In this document: in pieces, positions 1-7,374 of the stretch | How positions within the stretch are numbered: the first letter of the stretch is position 1 | Layout: the number at the start of each line of letters is the position of its first letter | Origin: an uncultured Pseudomonadota bacterium | Lineage (GTDB): Bacteria > Myxococcota_A > UBA796 > CAJQPC01 | Direction: 5' to 3' | Length of the DNA stretch: 23,474 nucleotides | Assembly: GCA_937915955.1 (NCBI GenBank) | Contig: CALGIB010000336.1 | Location: 1-23,474, forward strand | Position numbers and translations under genes: made by a program | Notes under the pieces: model-generated | The model's database searches: none | What the model was told of the DNA's origin: nothing | What the model saw: only the letters and a program-made list of their open reading frames with translations

Positions 1-1302
1 CTTGTCGGGGCGGGTCATCTGTGCGGAGTGGTTGTAGATGCGCTTCCAGCCGACGCTCGGCAGGCAGGTGCGGTCGCGCTCGAGGTTGCTGGCCAGCCAC
101 GCGTTGGTCTGCTCGAGCAGCCCCGCCAGCAGCGCCTTCTTGGCCTTGCGCGCGGTCTCGCCGTCGTCGAAGACGTTGAGCAGCCTGGTGGCCACCGTCG
201 TCAGCGGGTTGTCCAGCAGCCCCGCCAGCATCGCGCCCAGGTGCATGGTGTGGGACTCCGCGTCGTGCAGATCCTCGGACCCCAGGCTGCCAGCCAGCTC
301 CCGCAGGTTGAACAGATCCCGGATCAGCTCGCGGAGCTCGTCCAGGTCAGCGTCCTCGAGCCTCTGGGTCTCGTAGCTGACATCCACCACGAACTCGCCC
401 TTGTCGTAGGACAGCAGCCGCTTGAGGTACCAGTCCGTGTAGCTGGGCATGTGCATCTTCTGCAGGCCGTAGACCTCGCGCCCGCCGAAGATGGCCATCA
501 GGTTGTCGGGGAACAGGTACGGGATGTAGAAGCGCAGGCGCCCCTCGACCTCGACCGGGACCATCACCCCCAGCTCGTCGTAGGGGTAGCTGTGGGTCTT
601 GGCGACCTTGTGGTGGAAGTCCTGGAGCTGGCTGTGCACCAGCAGGAAGAAGTTGTACCCGGGGTGCGGCTTCATGTCGGGGGGCATCGCGTGCTGGAAG
701 AGCCCGCGCTCGCCGGCCGGGTAGTCGACCAGGAAGATGTGCAGCAGGCAGTCATTGCCCTGGTAGGGGCCCGGCAGCAGCATGCCCCGGTGGCCGGGGA
801 ACTCCGTCTGGAGCTGCCCCTGGCTCTCCTGGCCGGTCTGGCGGAGCTGGGCGTAGGCGTGCGCGGCCATGCGCTGCACGATCTCGCCCATCAGGGCTGG
901 CGTCCGGGCCAGCTGTTCGGCCAGGTGCCGGGGCACGAGCAGGACCTCGGCGTCTCGGGACACGGTCACCGTGCAGCTCCGAGGGGCCGCGGGCGCCGCG
1001 AAGACCTCTACCTCGCCGATCAGGTCGTTGGCGCCTCGCACGCTGACCCGACCGCCCAGGCCCCACTCCTCCACCGAGCCGGACAGGATGAGCAGGAAGT
1101 CGTCGCTGGCCGCGCCCTGTCGCCAGATCACCGACCGAGCGGGCCAGGTCTGGCGCACACAGCCAGGCCCCACCGCCGCCAGCAGCGAGCGCGCGAGCTC
1201 CTCCGCAGCCACCTCGCCCTGGAGCTCGGTGACCGTGCGGTCGGCGCGGCTCTCGGCCTCGTCGGCCTCGTTCAGGCTGGGGTTTCGAGGATCCGCAGGC
1301 AT
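1..1302 (-). CDS. Cyclic-nucleotide-binding domain fused to an acetoacetate-decarboxylase-like domain (3' end outside window)
   Basis: 434 codons are visible and the frame is still open at the left edge, so the C-terminus is missing. Residues about 35-160 read as a cNMP-binding beta-barrel of the Crp/cNBD type (VIWRQGAASDDFLLILSGSV, then GEVEVF and a C-terminal helix). No HTH follows it. Residues about 175-330 resemble the acetoacetate decarboxylase (ADC) superfamily: VPVEVEGRLRFYIPYLF, then GGREVYGLQK, where K282 sits at the position of the Schiff-base lysine in the ADC GRE..(Y/F)PKK motif. The tail (about 330-434) is helical and not recognised. The start is ATG 1302, with a strong AAGGAGGG Shine-Dalgarno just upstream. 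It lies 24 bp after the beta-roll lipoprotein gene, so it is probably the last visible gene of the kinase operon. Inference: a soluble enzyme or sensor gated by a cyclic nucleotide; the substrate is unknown. The domain calls come from motif reading only. Confidence 0.8.
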   Translation of the reverse strand, partial: MPADPRNPSLNEADEAESRADRTVTELQGEVAAEELARSLLAAVGPGCVRQTWPARSVIWRQGAASDDFLLILSGSVEEWGLGGRVSVRGANDLIGEVEVFAAPAAPRSCTVTVSRDAEVLLVPRHLAEQLARTPALMGEIVQRMAAHAYAQLRQTGQESQGQLQTEFPGHRGMLLPGPYQGNDCLLHIFLVDYPAGERGLFQHAMPPDMKPHPGYNFFLLVHSQLQDFHHKVAKTHSYPYDELGVMVPVEVEGRLRFYIPYLFPDNLMAIFGGREVYGLQKMHMPSYTDWYLKRLLSYDKGEFVVDVSYETQRLEDADLDELRELIRDLFNLRELAGSLGSEDLHDAESHTMHLGAMLAGLLDNPLTTVATRLLNVFDDGETARKAKKALLAGLLEQTNAWLASNLERDRTCLPSVGWKRIYNHSAQMTRPDK

Positions 1303-1326
1303 GTCCCCTCCTTCCGGAGCGGAAGC

Positions 1327-2379
1327 CTACTCCGAGGTGCCGTGATCGTCGCTGACCACGACCTCGAGCCCTCCCGAGACGCTGCTGTAGAGCCCCTTGG
1401 CTTGTCCAGACTCACCCCCCGAGATCGCGCTGCCCTCGCCCAGGGCCAGCCCGCTCTTGCCCCCGGAGACCGAGGCGTGGTCGCCCCTGGCTTCGTTCTG
1501 AAGGCCGCCGGAGGACACCGCCCAGCTCCCGGAGGCCAGGTTCTCGAGCCCGCCCAGCGCAGCGCTCCAGTCCGCGCTCGCCGTGTTGTCCTGACCTCCG
1601 GCCGCCCAGCTGGCCTGGCCCGAGGCCAGGTCTCCTTGCCCCCCGCTGACCGAGGCGGCGTAGCCGCTGGCCTCGTTGTCGAGCCCTCCGGTCACGGCGC
1701 TGTAGTCGCCGCTGGCCTGGTTTCCCTTACCGCCCGAGACCGCCGCGTAGCTGCCTGATGCGGTGTTCTCGGCGCCCCCCAGGACTGCCGCGTAGTCGCC
1801 CGAGGCCAGGTTGTCGCGACCGCCACAGACCGCGCTGAGTTGCCCCTCGGCGTCGTTGCTGGAGCCACCCAGCACGACGGCTCCGTAGGCCGAGGCCACG
1901 CCGCCGCCGCCGCCGACCACCACGGCGTGCTCGCCGCTGGCCTCGTTCCGCGTGCCGCCCAGCACGCTGGCGAAGGGGGCCAGGCCGCTGTTGTCCGAGC
2001 CAAAGACCACGCCGCTGTACGAACTCCAGCTGTGGCCGCTGCCGACGATGAGGTTGTGGGAGCCGCCGCGGTCCAGATCCTCGCCCTCGGAGTAGCCAAC
2101 GATCAGGTTGCCCAGGCCGTTGGGAGCCGCGTCCGTGGCGCCCGCGCCGGACTGCACGTAGAGGTCCACGCCCACGACCCTCAGGGCCTCGTCCTCGACG
2201 AGGAGGACCCGACTCAGCTCCGCCGCGAAGTCCAGAGCCTCCTGGTGCTCGGCGAGCGCCGCCTCGTAGCCCGCCTCGTAGCCCGCCTCGTAGCCGGGCA
2301 GCTCCTGGGCCGGCGTGCCGGTGTCCTCGAGCACGCCCTGGACGGTGGGGTGCACGGTGCACGCGAGGAGCAGGATCAT
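1327..2379 (-). CDS. Lipoprotein with YadA-head-like 15-residue beta-roll repeats
   Basis: 350 aa. The start ATG 2379 overlaps the upstream gene's TGA (ATGA, 4 bp), which fixes a tiny signal, MILLLAC, with the lipobox Cys at residue 7. Next come three GYEA repeats (residues 29-40), a helical region (about 40-70), and from about residue 90 a long Gly/Ala/Ser array. Twelve contiguous 15-residue units can be read without indels, with consensus near GxYSAVxGGxxNxAS. This is the left-handed beta-roll seen in heads of trimeric autotransporters (YadA/Hep_Hag type) and some phage tail proteins. The canonical YadA repeat is nearer 14 residues, so 15 is a variant. No YadA beta-barrel anchor follows; the protein ends just after the last repeat. 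Inference: a lipid-anchored, probably trimeric surface stalk. Its position between a kinase and a cNMP-binding enzyme is unexplained. Confidence 0.85.
   Translation of the reverse strand: MILLLACTVHPTVQGVLEDTGTPAQELPGYEAGYEAGYEAALAEHQEALDFAAELSRVLLVEDEALRVVGVDLYVQSGAGATDAAPNGLGNLIVGYSEGEDLDRGGSHNLIVGSGHSWSSYSGVVFGSDNSGLAPFASVLGGTRNEASGEHAVVVGGGGGVASAYGAVVLGGSSNDAEGQLSAVCGGRDNLASGDYAAVLGGAENTASGSYAAVSGGKGNQASGDYSAVTGGLDNEASGYAASVSGGQGDLASGQASWAAGGQDNTASADWSAALGGLENLASGSWAVSSGGLQNEARGDHASVSGGKSGLALGEGSAISGGESGQAKGLYSSVSGGLEVVVSDDHGTSE
2260..2295 (-). repeat. 12-bp tandem repeat x3 (GYEA codons)
   Basis: Three near-identical 12-bp units encode GYEA-GYEA-GYEA just before the predicted coiled stem of the beta-roll lipoprotein. 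Slippage here would change the stem length in steps of four residues. Confidence 0.8.
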
Positions 2380-2696
2380 GGAGCCACCTGGTGGGCCGCT
2401 GCGGCGACGGCTTCGTCCCCGCCGCGGACGCTGCTGAACTCGCCAGTGGCCTGACCGCGCTGACCGCCCTGGACGCTTGAGGCCAGCCCCGGAGCCTGCC
2501 CCTGGACACCCCCGACCGCGACGCTCTGTGCTCCATCGGAGCCGCACCACGAGCAGCCGACCAGGCCATGGTCAGCCGCCAGCGCCGCCTCGAACTCGCC
2601 CGCGAACAGGTGCTCGCGGGCCTCGTGCTCGAGCACGGTCAGATCACGAGGAACACAGGGTTCCTGAGCCAGGGCCAAGGTCGGGAGCAGGAACAT
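2376..2696 (-). CDS. Small exported protein with three beta-roll repeats
   Basis: 106 aa. The N-terminus MFLLPTLALA is a short exported signal with likely cleavage after ALA (residue 10); the next residues are QEPC. Residues 15-50 form a helical stretch with cysteines at 14, 48 and 51. Residues 55-99 hold three 15-residue units of the same beta-roll repeat as the next gene (SVAVGG, SSVQGG, SSVRGG). Its TGA overlaps the ATG of the following lipoprotein gene by 4 bp, suggesting translational coupling, and its start lies 11 bp after the kinase stop codon. The pair could be subunits of one fibre, or a split of an ancestral longer gene. The second ORF has its own lipobox, which argues against a recent frameshift. 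Function is not known. Confidence 0.7.
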   Translation of the reverse strand: MFLLPTLALAQEPCVPRDLTVLEHEAREHLFAGEFEAALAADHGLVGCSWCGSDGAQSVAVGGVQGQAPGLASSVQGGQRGQATGEFSSVRGGDEAVAAAAHQVAP

Positions 2697-2707
2697 CGGG
2701 CGCGAGT

Positions 2708-4118
2708 CTACCGAGGCTGCACGCTGAGCACGCCCTGATCCTCGCAGCGGACCCGGGCGGAGCTGGAGATCTGCATCCGCTGCTTGCAGGGCCGGCGGCC
2801 GCTGGCCCGGACCTCGATCTGGTGCTCACCGGGCATCACAGTCGTGCTTCGACGGGCCTCCTCGCCGTCCACCCAGACTCGGAACGCGGCGCTGCTGGCG
2901 TGCAGGAAGGACAGCTCCACCGGCGCGGCCTCCGCGGCCTCGTCGACGCGGGCCTGAGGCTCGGGCTCGGGCGGAGAGACGGCCTGCGGGGCAACACGCG
3001 AAACAGGAGGCTCGAGGACCGCCTCCACGACGGCTTCGACCGGCACGTCCATCGGGGACTCCTCGGCAGGCGCCGGCAGCGTCAACGAGGCCGGACCGGG
3101 CAGCTCCGGAGCAGCCACGGCTCCTTCGTCGGGCCCCCAGACCGAGGCCCCCAGCAGCAGCAGGATCGCGCCCACCGTGAGAGTCAGCGGCCAGCCGATC
3201 CGCCCCGGGCGCATCGCCAGCGCAGGCTCGGGGCCGGGCAGACGGGAGAGGGCGAGCTCGAGCCCGGCCAGCAGGGGGCCGACGGTGGGGGTCCGAAGCG
3301 CCGGATCGGCGTGCAGGGCGGCCTCGAGGATGGGCAGCAGCTCCTCGATCAGCTCCTCGGGCGCGTCCAGGTCCTTGAGCTCCGCCCGGAGCCGAGCGCG
3401 ATCGCTGACCAGCAGAGCCTGAGCCCTGTCCAGCTCGAAGCAGTCCAGCAGGTCGACGTCCTCGGGCCCGCTGAGCAGCGCTCGCTGGCGAAGCGCAAGC
3501 GCCTCGTGGGTGTACAGGCCCTCTCGCTGAAGCAGCGCATCCGGAGGGCGGCCCGCCAGCAGCTCGCAGGTCGTCGCGGCCAGCGCGTGCACATCCCAGC
3601 TGGGCTGCGCGGCCCCGATCAGCGGCAGCTGCTGCTCGGGGGGAGCGTAGCTGCGGGTGAAGGTCTCCATGTCGCCCTGAGCGCCCAGACCGGGATCGGC
3701 CAGGGCCAGCTCCCAGCCCGCCTCGGTCCGCCGAACCAGCAGGTTGGAGGGCTTGATGTCGCCGTGGATCCGGCGCGCGTGCAGCCCCTCAAGAGCGCGC
3801 GCGGCCTGCACCAGCAGCTCGAGGCGCTCCCTCAGCGAGGGCCGCTGACGGGCCCAGCTGCGCAGGTCGTCTTCGTACCAGGGCAGCACCAGCAGCTCAC
3901 GCCCCTCGTGCTCGCCCCAGTCCAGCAGCTCGACCACCCCCGGCAGCCCCCGCGCCTGCTCCAGGGCGGCGCGCTCGCCAGACAGCGACGGGGCCAGCTT
4001 GATCGCCACCTCGCGGCCCGAGGCCGTCCTGCGCTCGCAGCAGCTGGGCCTGGCCCCCTCCTCGAGGAGCCTGGGGCAGGATCCGGTACCGTCCGTGGTG
4101 AGCTCGGATCACACGCAT
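2708..4118 (-). CDS. Hanks-type Ser/Thr protein kinase with membrane helix and PEGA-like tail (apparent frameshift near 4015-4020)
   Basis: Kinase motifs are clear. Numbered from an internal GTG at 4009: K4 in AIKL (the VAIK lysine), HGDIKPSNL at 82-90 (catalytic D84, N89), DPG at 105-107 in place of DFG, and APPEQ at 122-126 in the APE position. A membrane helix follows at about 271-291, then a Pro/Ala/Glu-rich linker and a C-terminal PEGA-like domain (VWVDGEE..., PGEHQIEVRASG). In this frame the Gly-rich loop is missing and no plausible start exists. The other frame, from ATG 4118, encodes GRYRILPQAPRGGGQAQLL, the expected N-lobe, and the two join if one C is removed from the run at 4017-4019 (giving DGLGREVAIK). 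The product would be about 469 aa. So this is either a real frameshift (broken or programmed) or a sequence error. It heads the minus-strand operon and is divergent from an FHA gene. HGD replaces HRD, making it a non-RD kinase. Confidence 0.85.
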
Positions 4119-4124
4119 AGGCGC

Positions 4125-4129
4125 GGAGG
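4125..4129 (+). promoter_or_regulatory. Shine-Dalgarno GGAGG that decides the FHA gene start
   Basis: GGAGG lies 7 bp before ATG 4137, supporting this start over upstream in-frame codons that would run into the divergent kinase gene. The whole gap between the two divergent ATGs is 18 bp, so both promoters must lie within the opposing coding sequences. Confidence 0.6.
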
Positions 4130-4136
4130 CTACCCG

Positions 4137-5045
4137 ATGCACCCCGGACCCTGGGCGCGACTCCGAACCGAGCAGGGGCGCAGCTTCACCCTGGCACCGG
4201 GAAGCCTGGTGGGCCGCGCTCCCACGGCGGCCTGCCGCATCGAGGACCCTCGCGTCTCCGAGGCGCACGCCATGCTGAGCCTGCGCGGACGGGAGCTGCA
4301 CCTGCTGGCTCTGCGCGGCAGCCTGCGCGTGGACGGCGTGAGCGAGGACGACCTGCCCCTGGTCCAGGGCATGCGCATCGAGCTGGCCCCCGGCCTGGGG
4401 CTGGACGTCGAGGCGCTGAGCCTGCCCGAGCGCGTCCTGGGACTGCGGGTGGGCGGACAGCCGGTGCAGGAGCTCTCCGCCCCCATCCACAGCTTGGTGC
4501 TGGAGCCCAGCGCCGAGCTCGTCCCGCGCTTCATCGAGGACGCGCCGATGCAGGCGTGGAGCACCTCGGAGGGCTGGTCGCTGCGCCTGGGGAGCGAGCC
4601 GGTGCAGCGCGTCCGAGCCGGGGGGAGCTGGCGCCTGGGAGAGCTGCCGATCCAGGCGGTGGAGCTCAGCCTGGAGCAGGCCTCGGCCCTGTCGACCCAG
4701 GGGCGCTCCCATGGCTACGCCCCCCTGCGCCTGATCCTGCGCACGACCAGCGTGCACCTCCACCGAGAGGGGCGGGCCCCCGCGGTCATCACCGGGCTGT
4801 CCGCCCAGGCCATCTGCGAGCTGGCCGAGATGGGCGTGCCCGCGCCCTGGGAGGCCGTCGCCAGGCAGCTGTGGAGGGACGACCCCGACCGCTACACGCT
4901 GCGCAACCGCTGGGATCGCGTGCTTCGGCGACTGCGCGCGAGCCTGGAGCAGGCCGGCGTGCGCGAGGACCTGGTCCGCGCCGACGGCCACGGGAACATC
5001 GAGCTGGTGCTGCTCCCCCGAGACGAGCTGGTCGACGAGACCTGA
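4137..5045 (+). CDS. FHA-domain protein with a probable C-terminal winged-helix region
   Basis: 302 aa, no signal peptide. Residues about 15-95 match a forkhead-associated fold: the GR of SLVGRAP, then RVSEAHAMLSL (the VSxxHA core) and a late GSLRVDGV strand with LVQGMRIEL. FHA domains bind phosphothreonine, so a partner role for the divergent Ser/Thr kinase is likely; this is inference from adjacency. The middle (about 130-200) is not recognised and may be a second beta domain. Residues about 205-300 are helical and basic (ALAMGV-type helix, then RYTLRNRWDRVLRRLRASL, then a beta hairpin), which looks like the winged-helix region often attached to FHA domains in myxobacteria. The protein may therefore link phosphorylation to transcription. 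GTG or ATG starts further upstream would overlap the kinase. Confidence 0.8.
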   Translation: MHPGPWARLRTEQGRSFTLAPGSLVGRAPTAACRIEDPRVSEAHAMLSLRGRELHLLALRGSLRVDGVSEDDLPLVQGMRIELAPGLGLDVEALSLPERVLGLRVGGQPVQELSAPIHSLVLEPSAELVPRFIEDAPMQAWSTSEGWSLRLGSEPVQRVRAGGSWRLGELPIQAVELSLEQASALSTQGRSHGYAPLRLILRTTSVHLHREGRAPAVITGLSAQAICELAEMGVPAPWEAVARQLWRDDPDRYTLRNRWDRVLRRLRASLEQAGVREDLVRADGHGNIELVLLPRDELVDET

Positions 5046-5067
5046 GGTACGAGCGGCGTACGAGCCG
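5043..5067 (+). promoter_or_regulatory. Dyad element GTACG-N5-CGTAC upstream of the LuxR-type gene (copy A)
   Basis: Directly after the FHA stop codon reads CTGAGGTACGAGC then GGCGTACGAGCC. It contains the inverted repeat GTACG-N5-CGTAC, and also an 11-bp spaced direct repeat of GTACGAGC. It ends about 30 bp before ATG 5098. A near-identical copy lies on the other strand at 10444-10468, about 35 bp upstream of a lipoprotein start. A regulator binding site or promoter element is inferred; LuxR-type proteins commonly bind such dyads. Confidence 0.5.
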
Positions 5068-5097
5068 AATCGAGCCCGCCGCGTGCAGGCTGGGCCC

Positions 5098-5499
5098 ATG
5101 CTGACCACCCACCTGCTGCTGACGGCCGAGGGCCGCGTCCAGGCCCGCAGCAACGAGCTGCCGCTGCCGGCGCTGGAGGGCTGGCTCAGCCGCGCCGTGC
5201 GCAACTTCGGCCAGCGGCAGGTTCGAGCGCCCGAGGGGCTGAGGGTCTCGCTGGTGCGCCTGCAGGGCCAGGACCAGCACTTCCTGGCGACCATCCAGGT
5301 GCCCGAGGACGAGCGCCTGGACAGCCTGACCCAGCGCGAACGGCAGGTCGCCGAGTTCGCCTCGGCCGGCGCGACCTCGCCCGAGGTCGCCGGGACCCTG
5401 GGCATCTCGACCCACACCGTCCGGCAGCACCTCAAGGAGGTCTACCGGAAGCTCGGCGTCGCCTCGCGCTTCGAGCTGCGCGATCGGATGGCTGGCTGA
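5098..5499 (+). CDS. LuxR/GerE-type HTH regulator
   Basis: 133 aa. Residues 76-133 are a complete LuxR C-terminal HTH: LTQRERQVAEFASAG, then PEVAGTLGISTHTVRQHL and EVYRKLGVASRFEL, with the recognition helix at about 105-118. The first 70 residues are short and not a response-regulator receiver or an autoinducer-binding domain; they look like a small alpha/beta region of unknown role. ATG 5098 is chosen; a GTG at 5083 in frame is possible, and neither has a strong Shine-Dalgarno. The dyad element just upstream is a candidate autoregulatory site. The gene follows the FHA gene by 52 bp and may share its regulation. Confidence 0.85.
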   Translation: MLTTHLLLTAEGRVQARSNELPLPALEGWLSRAVRNFGQRQVRAPEGLRVSLVRLQGQDQHFLATIQVPEDERLDSLTQRERQVAEFASAGATSPEVAGTLGISTHTVRQHLKEVYRKLGVASRFELRDRMAG

Positions 5500-5520
5500 C
5501 CCCCCCCAACCGGGGGATGG
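5499..5520 (+). promoter_or_regulatory. C-run/G-run hairpin element (copy A)
   Basis: Starting at the last base of the LuxR stop codon: an A, eight C, AACC, five G, then ATGG. The C and G runs can form a 5-bp GC stem with a 4-nt loop. The same element (19 of 22 bases identical, same orientation to the next gene) recurs on the minus strand at 7793-7814. It lies about 43 bp upstream of the lipoprotein start at 5564. It could be an operator, an attenuator or a processing hairpin. There is no T run, so a classical terminator is unlikely. Confidence 0.45.
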
Positions 5521-5563
5521 CCGCGCGCGCACGCCGCGGGCCCCCACATCACCTGGATCGACC

Positions 5564-6688
5564 ATGACGCCCCTTCTCACGCTCCTGACCGCTTGCCTGC
5601 ACGAGTACCCGGAGACCACCTACCTGGCCCACATCGAGGTCGAGCAGGCCACCGAATCCGCCGCAGCGCAGAACGAGGCCAAGGTGCTCAACGAGCGCCT
5701 GGGCGCCCTGCTGGCGAAGAAGGATCTGACCATCACGTTCTTCCCGCCGAGCAGCTGCCTCAGCAACCAGGACGTCTCCACCGCCGGAGGGGGAGCGCTG
5801 CTGTCCACCGAGTGTGGCCTGCTGATGTCCGCGCTGGAGGAGCGAGCGGCGCTCAACGGCTACGACGTGGTGTCCTGGCAGTACCTGCGAGGCAACGGCC
5901 AGCGCGGCGACAGCGCGGTCGATGTCATCTTCGAGGTGGACTACCTGGCGGTGACCACCGTCCAGGAGGGTGAGAGCCAGGTCAGCGGCGTAGAGCTCGA
6001 GCAGCGGGTCAAGGGCAAGGGCAGCGCCCCCCTTGTCGTCGACGACATCGCCACGGTCGGCCAGCGCTGCGTGGACAACTACGGCTCCCGCATGGAGGCC
6101 AACTACCAGCCCAGCGTGTCGCTGAGCATCAAGGCCGTGGGCGCAAAGGACGGCCGAAGCCTCTGGTACATGCGCTACACCGGCGGCGGCGGCGGCAGCG
6201 AGGCCAGCCGCGTCTCCCAGACCGTCACCTTCTACCCGCGGCGCGACCCCACACAGGCCAGCGGCGCCTACCAGACCGCCCGGAGCGCGGGCATGTGGAT
6301 GAGCATCGGCGGCGCGGTCCTGGCCGGCGGAGGCGCCTACGGCGCGGTCCTGCGCCCCCTGCTGGGCGACGGCTCGCCCGCGCCCTTCATCCTCATGGCC
6401 ATGGCGGGGACCGGCCTGCTCGTGCCGGGCCTCATCATCCGGCCCAGCCGCGAGAACCTCCCCTACCAGCTCGCGCAGGACGTGGTCTGCGACCCCACCT
6501 ACGCGGAGAAGCAGGCGGCCTATCCCTCCGGCCAGCCGGCCGAGCAGAAGACCGACTCGGGCTCGTCCTGGGGGCAGAGCTCCAGCCGCGCGCCCTCGAG
6601 CGCTGCTCCGGACTCAGCGCAGGTCCTGCTCACCCAGCAGGCCGCCGACGCCGTGTTCGAAGAGTTGGCCAAGATCAGGGCCCAGTAG
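5564..6688 (+). CDS. Lipoprotein of unknown function with membrane helices
   Basis: 374 aa. MTPLLTLLTAC gives a lipobox Cys at residue 11 with no basic n-region. Residues about 12-235 are a soluble region with TITFFPPSSC, a repeated Gly/Ala patch and strands (VIFEVDYLAV, SLSIKAVGAKDGRSLWYMRY) reminiscent of lipoproteins that sense or assemble in the envelope, but I do not recognise the family. Two hydrophobic segments follow at about 243-262 and 270-290. The C-terminus is low in complexity (Ser/Ala/Gln) and ends with a short helix. The gene stands alone on the plus strand, convergent with the minus-strand gene ending at 6757. No clear terminator is visible in the 68-bp gap. Confidence 0.75.
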   Translation: MTPLLTLLTACLHEYPETTYLAHIEVEQATESAAAQNEAKVLNERLGALLAKKDLTITFFPPSSCLSNQDVSTAGGGALLSTECGLLMSALEERAALNGYDVVSWQYLRGNGQRGDSAVDVIFEVDYLAVTTVQEGESQVSGVELEQRVKGKGSAPLVVDDIATVGQRCVDNYGSRMEANYQPSVSLSIKAVGAKDGRSLWYMRYTGGGGGSEASRVSQTVTFYPRRDPTQASGAYQTARSAGMWMSIGGAVLAGGGAYGAVLRPLLGDGSPAPFILMAMAGTGLLVPGLIIRPSRENLPYQLAQDVVCDPTYAEKQAAYPSGQPAEQKTDSGSSWGQSSSRAPSSAAPDSAQVLLTQQAADAVFEELAKIRAQ

Positions 6689-6756
6689 AGGGCCCAACGC
6701 TCGGGGAGCTGCTGTCGTCGCCGCCGCTGTCCGAGCTCGACATCGGCCGACCACCG

Positions 6757-7305
6757 TCAGTCCGTCTGCCGCTCGAACGTCAGATCGGTCATCGACATGC
6801 TGACCACGAAGTCCACCCCGCTGGTGGAGGCGGAGTACTCGGCGGCGCACGGCCCGGAGACCAGCGTGCCAGCCCCCAGGTCATAGCTGAGCGCCAGCCC
6901 CTCGCAGTAGTCCATGGTCACCGAGCCCTGGTCCGCGGTCAGGTCGGCGTCCTCGAACTCGCGGTCCGTGTTGCTGTCGCTCGGGCCGAAGCAGTCGTCG
7001 ATCGCGTGACCATCCTCGCTCTCGACGTACCAACCGTCCGAGGTGCCTTCCCAGTCGTGCTCGCCTGAGAAGTCCAGATCCAGCTCCACCGTCAGCGTGC
7101 GCGTCATGTCGCAGTACACGGGATCAAAGCTGTAGACGGCGTCCTTGGCCGGGTCGATCTGGTAGTAGACGGTCCCGGTCCCCCGCCAGAGGAAGGGGTA
7201 GGCGTCCTCGCTGACGAAGAACCCGGAGTCCACCTCCAGCGCCGGCTCGGCCGTGCACGCGGTGGCGGCGACGAGCGTGAGGGCGAGGGCGGCGTGGCGA
7301 TTCAT
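6757..7305 (-). CDS. Small lipoprotein of unknown function
   Basis: 182 aa. It has a conventional lipoprotein signal (MNRHAALALTLVAATAC, Cys17, basic n-region), unlike several neighbours. The mature part is acidic (many Asp/Glu) and strand-rich (TGTVYYQIDP, TLTVELDLDFSG, VDFVVSMSMTDLTF) with four or so cysteines, suggesting a small beta-sandwich in the periplasm or on the surface. AGGAG precedes ATG 7305. It is the last gene of the long minus-strand run and lies 69 bp after the Cys-rich lipoprotein gene. No family recognised. Confidence 0.7.
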   Translation of the reverse strand: MNRHAALALTLVAATACTAEPALEVDSGFFVSEDAYPFLWRGTGTVYYQIDPAKDAVYSFDPVYCDMTRTLTVELDLDFSGEHDWEGTSDGWYVESEDGHAIDDCFGPSDSNTDREFEDADLTADQGSVTMDYCEGLALSYDLGAGTLVSGPCAAEYSASTSGVDFVVSMSMTDLTFERQTD

Positions 7306-7374
7306 GGCGGACTCCTGTCTGTGCGAGTTTCTGCTGTTCCTGTGGGACCGGCCCCCAGCGGACCGCGCCCACTC

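Noticed and set aside
28..1758. Long plus-strand ORF (576 aa) opposite the cNMP-ADC gene and the beta-roll gene
   Set aside because: Low-complexity Val/Leu/Gln/His composition with no domain; the opposite strand has clear domains and a strong ribosome-binding site. High-GC shadow.
1740..2000. 45-bp repetitive DNA that could look like a CRISPR-like array
   Set aside because: The period is the 15-codon beta-roll unit with divergent sequence; no conserved direct repeat, spacers or cas genes.
6689..6756. Possible bidirectional terminator between convergent genes
   Set aside because: No convincing stem with a T run could be found.
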